NCBI GenBank assembly: GCA_037388705.1 | Contig: JARRJY010000001.1 | Coordinates: 1-64,000, forward strand | Length of the DNA: 64,000 nucleotides | From: JARRJY01 sp037388705 | GTDB lineage: Bacteria > Pseudomonadota > Gammaproteobacteria > UBA6429 > Thiohalophilaceae | Direction of reading: 5' to 3' | Part shown: positions 58,964 through 64,000 of the stretch, one piece after another | Layout of the letters: every line of letters begins with the position of its first letter | Numbering within the stretch: position 1 is the first letter of the stretch | Made by a program: the position numbers and the translations under genes | The notes under the pieces: generated by a model | The model's database searches: none | What the model saw: the letters and a program-made list of their open reading frames with translations, nothing else | What the model was told of the DNA's origin: nothing

Positions 58964-60664
58964 ATGAGCACCGAAGAAACGACCAAACCGACAAACTTTA
59001 TTCGCCAGATTATTGATAAAGACCTGGCTGAAGGAAAGAACGACGGACGTGTTGCAACACGTTTCCCACCAGAGCCCAATGGTTATTTGCATGTAGGTCA
59101 TGCCAAGTCTATTTGCCTGAACTTTGGTATTGCACGCGATTACCAGGGTACCTGTAACCTGCGCTTTGATGATACCAACCCACACAAGGAAAATATCGAG
59201 TTTGTTGAATCTATCCAGAACGATGTGAAGTGGTTGGGATTTAACTGGGAAGACAACCTGTTGTATGCCTCGGATTATTTTGAACAGCTTTATAACTATG
59301 CTGTCGAATTAATCAGGAAAGACAAGGCTTATGTCTGTGAACTGAATGCAGAACAAATGCGTGAATACCGTGGCACGTTAACCGAGCCGGGCAAGAACTC
59401 GCCGTATCGTGATCGCAGTGTCGAGGAAAACCTCGAACTGTTTGAAAAAATGAAAAGCGGCGAGTTTGAAGATGGTAGCAAAGTATTGCGCGCCAGGATC
59501 GATATGAGTTCACCGAACATCAATATGCGTGACCCGGTAATTTATCGTATCCGTAAAGGCGCAGTGCATCACCAAACCGGTGAATCATGGAATATTTACC
59601 CGATGTATGATTTCACGCATTGTCTGTCGGATGCGATTGAAGGGATCACGCATTCATTATGTACGCTGGAGTTTGAAGATCATCGCCCCCTGTATGACTG
59701 GTTCCTGGATACGTTAGAAACGCCGAACCATCCACAGCAAATCGAATTTTCGCGCTTAAGCCTGGAATACACGGTCACCAGTAAACGTAAATTGACCGAG
59801 CTGGTAACAGAAGGACACGTCGAAGGCTGGGATGACCCGCGCATGCCCACCATCGCCGGTATGCGTCGTCGAGGATATCCGCCAGCGGCCATTCGCGACT
59901 TCTGTGATCGTATTGGTGTCACCAAGTCCGATAACTTTATCGAAATGGCCTTGCTGGAAAACTGCGTACGGGATGATTTGAATAAAACCGCTGCACGTCG
60001 CATGGCCGTGTTAAATCCATTAAAAGTCGTGATCACCAATTATCCGGAAGGTAAAACTGAAACGTTATCAGCAGCGAACCATCCACAGGATGAAAGCATG
60101 GGTGAGCGTGAAATTAGTTTTAGCCGGGAAGTTTACATTGATCATGATGACTTCATGGAAGTAAAACCCAATCAAAAATTTAAGCGACTGGTCGCCGGTG
60201 GAGAAGTGCGCCTGCGAAACGCCTATGTGATCAAATGTGATGAAGTGATTAAAGACGGTCATGACAATATCATCGAGTTACATTGCAGTTATGACCCGGA
60301 TACGCTGGGCGCCAACCCCGAAGGGCGTAAAGTGAAGGGTGTAATACACTGGGTGGATGCCAACAACGCGGTACAAGCCGAAGTACGTCTCTACGATCGG
60401 TTGTTCAATCACCCACAACCGGATAACACCAGGGATGAGACCGATTATAAAGATCACCTGTATGCTGATTCACTGCTGACGCTGACACAGTGTTACCTGG
60501 AAAGTGCAGTTGCTAATGCCGAGCCGGGTGAGCGTTTTCAGTTCGAGCGTGAAGGTTATTTCTGCCTGGATCTGGATCACAAAGTTGGTAACAAACCAGT
60601 GTTTAACCGCACTGTCACACTGCGTGATACCTGGGCAAAAATAGAACAAAAATCAGGTAGTTAG
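58964..60664 (+). CDS. glnS: Glutaminyl-tRNA synthetase
   Basis: Charges tRNA-Gln directly. 566 residues. '[20 protein letters not shown]' holds the H-V-G-H motif. The K-M-S-K-S equivalent is '[12 protein letters not shown]', with T in place of the usual M. '[20 protein letters not shown]' and the two C-terminal beta barrels are present. Having GlnRS is consistent with a gammaproteobacterium that does not need GatCAB for Gln-tRNA. ATG start at 58964. Confidence 0.96.
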   Translation: MSTEETTKPTNFIRQIIDKDLAEGKNDGRVATRFPPEPNGYLHVGHAKSICLNFGIARDYQGTCNLRFDDTNPHKENIEFVESIQNDVKWLGFNWEDNLLYASDYFEQLYNYAVELIRKDKAYVCELNAEQMREYRGTLTEPGKNSPYRDRSVEENLELFEKMKSGEFEDGSKVLRARIDMSSPNINMRDPVIYRIRKGAVHHQTGESWNIYPMYDFTHCLSDAIEGITHSLCTLEFEDHRPLYDWFLDTLETPNHPQQIEFSRLSLEYTVTSKRKLTELVTEGHVEGWDDPRMPTIAGMRRRGYPPAAIRDFCDRIGVTKSDNFIEMALLENCVRDDLNKTAARRMAVLNPLKVVITNYPEGKTETLSAANHPQDESMGEREISFSREVYIDHDDFMEVKPNQKFKRLVAGGEVRLRNAYVIKCDEVIKDGHDNIIELHCSYDPDTLGANPEGRKVKGVIHWVDANNAVQAEVRLYDRLFNHPQPDNTRDETDYKDHLYADSLLTLTQCYLESAVANAEPGERFQFEREGYFCLDLDHKVGNKPVFNRTVTLRDTWAKIEQKSGS

Positions 60665-60692
60665 GATCATTTTGGTAAAACCTGATAAACCC

Positions 60693-60721
60693 TTGACAGG
60701 GTGGGGAAGCTCGCGTAAAGT
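60693..60721 (+). promoter_or_regulatory. Sigma-70 promoter of tRNA-Ala
   Basis: TTGACA at 60693-60698 and TAAAGT at 60716-60721 with exactly 17 bases between, then a GC-rich discriminator (TCGCGC) just before the tRNA. Confidence 0.75.
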
Positions 60722-60737
60722 TCGCGCTTCGTTTTCC

Positions 60738-60813
60738 GGGGCTATAGCTCAGCTGGGAGAGCGCTACACTGGCAGTGTAGAGGTCGGCGGTTCGATCCCG
60801 CCTAGCTCCACCA
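60738..60813 (+). tRNA. tRNA-Ala (anticodon GGC)
   Basis: Acceptor GGGGCTA/TAGCTCC includes the G3-U70 pair that defines alanine identity. Anticodon loop CTGGCAG gives GGC. CCA is encoded. Confidence 0.97.
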
Positions 60814-60844
60814 GATTCCGGGAATGCAGCTGTAGGAGTAACAG

Positions 60845-61048
60845 ATGCATAAGGTAGGAAAAGTTATACTATATATAGGTATCGTTCTTACCGCCTGTGG
60901 TATTATTCTAGGCTTCCTCGCCATGGCAAGGAATGCAGACAGCCAGGCTGTTAACTGGCTGGGTGTGGTACCAGTAGGATTTATATTAATGCTGGCTGGC
61001 ACAGTGGCAACGCAACTGTCCCAACCAGATGACGACGAAAATCGCTAG
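60845..61048 (+). CDS. Small two-span membrane protein between tRNA genes
   Basis: 67 residues, two hydrophobic helices (about 5-28 'VILYIGIVLTACGIILGFLA' and 36-57) separated by a polar turn and ending in an acidic tail (PDDDENR). It lies between tRNA-Ala and tRNA-Glu, with TAGGAG before ATG 60845, so it is probably translated from the tRNA transcript. Not recognised. Confidence 0.6.
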   Translation: MHKVGKVILYIGIVLTACGIILGFLAMARNADSQAVNWLGVVPVGFILMLAGTVATQLSQPDDDENR

Positions 61049-61061
61049 ACCAGTTTACGTC

Positions 61062-61138
61062 GTCCCCTTCGTCTAGTCGGCCTAGGACACCGCCCTTTCA
61101 CGGCGGCAACAGGGGTTCGAATCCCCTAGGGGACGCCA
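61062..61138 (+). tRNA. tRNA-Glu (anticodon TTC)
   Basis: Acceptor GTCCCCT/AGGGGAC, anticodon arm CCGCC-CTTTCAC-GGCGG giving TTC, encoded CCA. Same strand as gltX. Confidence 0.97.
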
Positions 61139-61146
61139 ATATAATC

Positions 61147-61178
61147 AAGGGCTTACATGAAAGTGTAGGCCCTTTTTT
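61147..61178 (+). terminator. Terminator after tRNA-Glu
   Basis: AAGGGCTTACA pairs with TGTAGGCCCTT (one mismatch/bulge) across a six-base loop, followed by TTTTTT. Ends the plus-strand unit; everything to the right is on the minus strand. Confidence 0.8.
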
Positions 61179-61236
61179 CTGTGCGGTTCATCGGAGTAAA
61201 GGTGAACAGGGCGGAGGAGTTACTGAAGTTATGTTG

Positions 61237-61443
61237 CTATAGTTTCAGTTGAACCAATCCGGATTGCATACCCTGTTCATCCGGAGTTCTGGCCTTGATC
61301 GATAAAGCATGCAGTTTACCCGTACCCAGTTCCTGCTTGAATAGTTCGAGAATAGGCTGCTGACGTTGCAGGGTGTTCTTCCCGGTAAACTCTATACTGA
61401 TAATATAAACTTCAAAATTACAGTCTTCACCTGACGCAATCAT
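61237..61443 (-). CDS. BolA/IbaG-like protein, N-terminus apparently lost
   Basis: 68 residues as read. 'GEDCNFEVYIISIEFTGKNT', 'LQRQQPILELF' and 'LHALSIKARTPDEQ' match the BolA/IbaG family, which pairs with monothiol glutaredoxins to sense or carry Fe-S clusters. Family proteins are about 80-105 residues and start with a helix of 15-20 residues that is missing here; the apparent ATG overlaps the stop of the glutaredoxin. The joint between the two genes is a perfect hairpin sequence. So the pair looks like a deletion product, not two complete genes. Confidence 0.8.
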   Translation of the reverse strand: MIASGEDCNFEVYIISIEFTGKNTLQRQQPILELFKQELGTGKLHALSIKARTPDEQGMQSGLVQLKL

Positions 61444-61460
61444 GGAAGTATCTCCATGAT
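61439..61460. repeat. Inverted repeat at the grx4/bolA joint
   Basis: ATCATGGA-AGTATC-TCCATGAT, eight perfect pairs with a six-base loop, lying precisely where the glutaredoxin ends early and BolA begins late. Confidence 0.7.
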
Positions 61461-61628
61461 GAACGGGGAGGCAAGGACATTGACATAGGCAAAATCAATA
61501 CCGGTCGACCTGAGACAATCTGCTGCTTTTTTTGAAAAACCGCAGCTTGGTTCTTCAGGCGTGCCTTTCATGTAAAGAATAATAGGGTTTTCAACAAGTT
61601 GTTTCCGTATTTTATCTTCTGTTTTCAT
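61440..61628 (-). CDS. Monothiol glutaredoxin (Grx4/GrxD type), C-terminal 40% missing
   Basis: 62 residues, against about 105 in the family. The CGFS active site is in 'KGTPEEPSCGFSKKAADCLR' and the start 'KIRKQLVENPIILYMKG' is intact. The sequence stops after 'DFAYVNVLASPFIMEILP'. The W-P-T-[FY]-P-Q and G-G-C-D glutathione/Fe-S motifs that should follow are absent. Grx4 proteins carry 2Fe-2S clusters and partner BolA, the fragment that follows. ATG at 61628 after AGGATC. Probably damaged by deletion or misassembly. Confidence 0.8.
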   Translation of the reverse strand: MKTEDKIRKQLVENPIILYMKGTPEEPSCGFSKKAADCLRSTGIDFAYVNVLASPFIMEILP

Positions 61629-61652
61629 ATTAAGATCCTGTTAGCTAAGCGA

Positions 61653-62332
61653 TTAATGGTTAAGGTACCTGGGTTTGAGGTATTTCAGAATTTTATAAGT
61701 CGAAGCACTATCCAGTGCACTGAAACCATCAAGGGTTTTGATTTCCAGGTTTGCGCCTGACTTAACCAGGCATCTGACGGCATCATATTTTCCGGCGGAG
61801 GCGGCATAAATAAGACTCGTTGCTCCGTTTACGTTGACATTGTCAACATTGATTCCTCTATCGATGAGTAGTTTAATCAGCCTGGTATTATTATTCATGC
61901 AGGCAAACCATAACCCGTTATTCCCATCATTATTTACAAGATTAATACCTGGCTTACAGCTTAGAATCTTTTCTAATAATTTTTCATTGTCATGCAATGT
62001 AGCCAGCATTAAGGGTGTCATACCGTTTTCGACACGACTATTAATGTTATCCATAACAAAATTATTTTTTTCTAACCAGTCCTTTAAATTGTTATCCGGG
62101 TTTAGGCTTGTTGTCTCCGAGAAGTCTTTCCATGCCTGCCAGCCGCCTGCGAGATTAAAAACCCTGGAGAATCCCTGGCTGGAAAAAGAAAGATCGATAA
62201 AATCTATGCCCGGAAAGCATCTCATATTGATATTCCAGTAACAAAAGATTTATCAGGTAGTACCATCTAGACCTCGGGGGAAGTATTGTGAACCGATGGT
62301 AACTGGTTTACCTGTAAATCCTCATAAGGCAT
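61653..62332 (-). pseudogene. Rhodanese-ankyrin fusion protein interrupted by a 121-bp inverted copy of the rnfE/rnfH boundary
   Basis: An ATG at 62332 with AGGTG ahead of it opens 13 codons reading M-P-Y-E-D-L-Q-V-N-Q-L-P-S, a typical rhodanese start, up to 62294. From 62293 to 62173 the sequence is foreign (inverted repeat copy 1). From 62172 it resumes in rhodanese: 'FSRVFNLAGGWQAW', followed by about four ankyrin repeats ('NGMTPLMLATLHDNEKLLEK', 'DGNNGLWFACMNNNTRLIKL', 'NGATSLIYAASAGKYDAVRC') to the stop at 61653. About 75 residues including the rhodanese Cys loop are therefore missing. A rhodanese domain suggests sulfur transfer; ankyrin repeats suggest a protein partner. Next to Grx4/BolA and Rnf, a redox or Fe-S role is plausible. 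Function unproven. Confidence 0.7.
62173..62293 (+). repeat. Inverted repeat copy 1 (121 bp), duplicate of the rnfE tail and rnfH start
   Basis: Perfect reverse complement of 62785-62905. On the plus strand it encodes the last 31 residues of RnfE (L-A-G-K-R-K-I-D... to S-G-S-T-I, stop at 62268-62270), then GGGGGA and the first two codons of rnfH (GTG AAC at 62288-62293), after which homology stops. It interrupts the rhodanese gene. Confidence 0.95.
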
Positions 62333-62371
62333 GACATTCACCTGATCGCTGTTAAATACCTGTATAGAAAT

Positions 62372-62387
62372 TGCAATCAATATGCCA
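62372..62387 (-). promoter_or_regulatory. Candidate sigma-54 promoter of the rhodanese-ankyrin gene
   Basis: On the minus strand TGGCATATTGATTGCA fits TGGCAY-N5-TTGCA, with GG and GC at exactly the -24/-12 spacing. The predicted start is about 29 bases before the rhodanese ATG at 62332. No activator site was identified. Confidence 0.5.
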
Positions 62388-62517
62388 GATTAATTTGATT
62401 ATAAGTGACTGATTTTATGGGGAATTTAGACTACCCTGACAGTGGATTATTGTCGCAGAAATGACAATTTTTTAAACTGTAATATAGTCAACAATAGTGC
62501 TAAACGGGCATTACATG

Positions 62518-62790
62518 TCAGTCGTCGTCATCCAGGTCGCGGCGAGGGACTGTTTTCGGATCAGCTGTAATAGGACGGTAAATTTCTACGCGATCACCTT
62601 CCTTTAAAGGCGTGTCCTGTTTGACGAATTTACCAAAAACCCCGATTTTACAGGCTTCAATATCAATCTCGGGACACTTGGCTAATATGCCAGATTGATT
62701 AATAGCATCTATTGCAATACAGTCGTTAGCAACTTCAATCTTTAACCAGAATTGTTTATTTGTGCCATTGTAGGCAACACCAATGTTCAC
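62518..62790 (-). CDS. rnfH: RnfH family protein (UPF0125)
   Basis: 90 residues, ubiquitin-like beta-grasp family. 'IGVAYNGTNKQFWLKIEVAN', then 'LAKCPEIDIEACKIGVFGKF' and 'LKEGDRVEIYRPITADPK', the classic C-terminal R-P-[IL] signature. GTG start at 62790, with GGGGGA upstream. It begins 17 bases after the rnfE stop (62808), so it is the last gene of an rnf operon, as described in Rhodobacter-type clusters. In many other gammaproteobacteria rnfH sits by ratA instead. Its first two codons lie inside inverted repeat copy 2. Confidence 0.93.
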   Translation of the reverse strand: MNIGVAYNGTNKQFWLKIEVANDCIAIDAINQSGILAKCPEIDIEACKIGVFGKFVKQDTPLKEGDRVEIYRPITADPKTVPRRDLDDDD

Positions 62791-62905
62791 AATACTTCCC
62801 CCGAGGTCTAGATGGTACTACCTGATAAATCTTTTGTTACTGGAATATCAATATGAGATGCTTTCCGGGCATAGATTTTATCGATCTTTCTTTTTCCAGC
62901 CAGGG
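62785..62905 (-). repeat. Inverted repeat copy 2 (121 bp), the native rnfE-rnfH boundary
   Basis: Perfect reverse complement of 62173-62293. This copy is in its natural setting: RnfE tail, stop, ribosome site, rnfH start continuing into the gene. Its outer end coincides with the break in rnfE. Confidence 0.95.
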
Positions 62906-63478
62906 TAAAATCATTAAAAGAAAACCACGGTAATCATCAATGAAGGTAATTTCAAGAAATGAAAATGCATTGCCAAGTAATAATGATGCGTTAGCGAAAA
63001 GAGTCCCGCTACCAAGAATCTCGCGAAAGGCACCTAGCGTTACCAGTACGACAATAAAACCGGTGCCCATCATAAGACCATCCAGAACTGCCAAACTCAC
63101 CTTATTTTTCGAGGCAAATGATTCCGCACGACCCAGGATGGCACAATTGGTTACAATCAAAGGAATAAACAGGCCAAGTACTTTATATAACTCATGTAAA
63201 AAAGCATTCATAAACATATCGACTACGGTAACGATAGCAGCAATTAGTAATACGAATACAGGAATACGAACTTCTTCAGTAATAATTTGGCGGAATAACG
63301 AGACCACCAGGTTTGACACAATAATAACGAAGGTGCTGGCCAGACCCATTCCCAATCCATTAGTGGCAGTACTGGTCACAGCAAGTAATGGACATAATGC
63401 CAGCATTTGGCCTAGTACAACGTTGTTATCCCAGATTCCTTCCCTGGCTATTTGTGAAAATGTTTGCTTGTTACTCAT
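62808..63478 (-). CDS. rnfE: Electron transport complex subunit RnfE with an internal ~31-base loss
   Basis: Membrane subunit of the Rnf (Rsx) ferredoxin:NAD+ oxidoreductase, which couples electron flow to ion movement. ATG at 63478; six spans, with 'CPLLAVTSTATNGLGMGLAS', 'LFIPLIVTNCAILGRAESFA' and 'GTLGAFREILG'-like helices. After '...GFLLMILP' (62906) the frame should continue P-G-A-F-x-G-L-G into L-A-G-K. Instead the L-A-G-K-R-K-I-D tail appears one frame over, starting at 62903, and ends at TAG 62808. About 31 bases (ten residues) are missing. Read literally, the protein gets a wrong 22-residue tail to 62837. The joint bears CCCTGG, suggesting a slip between short repeats. Confidence 0.9.
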
Positions 63479-64000
63479 TTTTACCACCTGTGTCCACGGT
63501 ATTAGTGTTTGTTGAACCTGATGATGTGCCTCTTAGAATTTGTTGCTTGTTTTCTGAAAAGAACAACAAGCCGTTATGAATTGCTTTGACAACGGCGCGG
63601 GGTGTAATGGTGGCACCAGAGAATTGATCAAAAACACCACCATCTTTCTTTACCTTCCATTTTTCTTTACTTGTATTAGACAGGCTGAGACCAGTGAATT
63701 TCGCAATCCAGTTATCCTTCTTGATTTCAATTCTGTCACCCAATCCCGGAGTTTCTGCATGTGCAATTACTCTTACGCCAAGTAATTTTTCATGAGCATC
63801 AATACCAATGATAATATCAATTGGACCGGCGTAGCCGGTACCGGTAACCTGGAAAGCGGCAGCAGTAACTTTATTCTGCGTGCGGGCTAAATAAACTTTT
63901 GTATTCTTATTCTCGGAAATGGCATGTGAGCTTTCTATAAGCACACTGTCATCCAGCAGATCATTATCGTACATGGTTTCGGGAATGACCTGGTTAATTG
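63471..64000 (-). CDS. rnfG: Electron transport complex subunit RnfG, partial (5' end outside window)
   Basis: The last ~176 residues; the frame is open to the window edge (I-N-Q-V-I-P-E-T-M-Y-D-N-D-L-L precedes the first internal Met). FMN-binding domain with the covalent-flavin Thr in 'DQFSGATITPRAVVKAIHNG' (S-G-A-T). 'AHETPGLGD'-type motif is here 'VIAHAETPGLGDRIEIKKDN'. Its stop overlaps the start of rnfE (rnfE ATG at 63478), typical of the rnfABCDGE operon, whose first genes lie beyond the window. Confidence 0.93.
   Translation of the reverse strand, partial: INQVIPETMYDNDLLDDSVLIESSHAISENKNTKVYLARTQNKVTAAAFQVTGTGYAGPIDIIIGIDAHEKLLGVRVIAHAETPGLGDRIEIKKDNWIAKFTGLSLSNTSKEKWKVKKDGGVFDQFSGATITPRAVVKAIHNGLLFFSENKQQILRGTSSGSTNTNTVDTGGKNE

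Noticed and set aside
62174..62225. ATG at 62225 as the start of the rhodanese-ankyrin protein
   Set aside because: It lies in the inverted repeat copy and encodes no rhodanese sequence; a better start exists at 62332.
62379..62696. 13-base direct repeat AATATGCCAGATT at 62379 and 62684
   Set aside because: The second copy is inside rnfH coding sequence and the first overlaps the sigma-54-like site; probably chance.
62837..62902. RnfE C-terminus reading W-L-E-K-E-R-S to the stop at 62837
   Set aside because: Another frame of the same bases gives the expected RnfE tail (L-A-G-K...) and a stop with a ribosome site correctly placed for rnfH.

Overview
The window reads as a piece of a gammaproteobacterial chromosome, most likely from a metagenome or draft assembly. 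Gene order matches the Pseudomonas-type core backbone in several blocks: asd, usg-like, fimV, truA, trpFBA, accD, folC, dedD, cvpA, purF, metZ (0.8-16.9 kb); lpxH, ppiB, cysS, folD, tRNA cluster, tig, clpP, clpX, lon, hupB, tRNA-Val/Asp, ppiD (24-42 kb); and mltD, methyltransferase, rnhA, dnaQ, then gltX, glnS and tRNA-Ala/Glu (53-61 kb). The window is almost entirely coding. I saw no rRNA, CRISPR array, prophage or insertion sequence.

Layout. 1-783 is a foreign-looking fragment (a membrane protein and a TPR protein on the minus strand) joined abruptly to codon ~9 of asd. 0.8-16.9 kb is the amino-acid, nucleotide and lipid biosynthesis backbone. A SAM-II riboswitch with its own terminator precedes metZ. 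16.9-24.3 kb is a more accessory stretch: an unknown membrane protein, an alpha/beta hydrolase, a decayed HExxH peptidase gene, a patatin lipase, a Nudix hydrolase, glycerate kinase, a DUF455 protein and a lipoprotein. 24.3-42.4 kb carries lipid A and peptidyl-prolyl isomerase genes, cysS, folD, five tRNAs around a periplasmic-binding-protein/hybrid-kinase pair, the tig-clpP-clpX-lon proteostasis block, hupB, two tRNAs and ppiD. 42.5-52 kb holds transporters (a dicarboxylate-type symporter, a Ca2+ exchanger, YejABEF), fabI and a DUF411 protein. 52-61 kb has mltD, the rnhA/dnaQ pair, a STAS protein, gltX, glnS and more tRNAs. 61.2-64 kb, all on the minus strand, is a redox and Fe-S flavoured cluster: rnfG, rnfE, rnfH, rhodanese-ankyrin, monothiol glutaredoxin, BolA-like.

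Sequence integrity is the main caution. There is a run of 13 N at 55640-55652 that makes two genes look fused. There is a chimeric junction near 783. In the last 3 kb three genes (rnfE, the rhodanese-ankyrin gene, grx4/bolA) carry internal losses at short-repeat junctions. One of these is a perfect 121-bp inverted copy of the rnfE/rnfH boundary sitting inside the rhodanese gene. These could be gap-closing or amplification artefacts or real rearrangements; reads across the junctions would decide. Two further genes (an EcfT-like protein and the HExxH peptidase) show frameshifts.

The most interesting biology is the metZ SAM-II riboswitch with overlapping antiterminator and terminator, the substrate-binding-protein plus BarA-like double-receiver kinase pair, and the rnf/rnfH/rhodanese-ankyrin/Grx4/BolA neighbourhood with a candidate sigma-54 promoter. 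I found no clearly new multi-gene system. Functions and organism assignment come from recognising protein motifs and gene order by eye; no searches were run.
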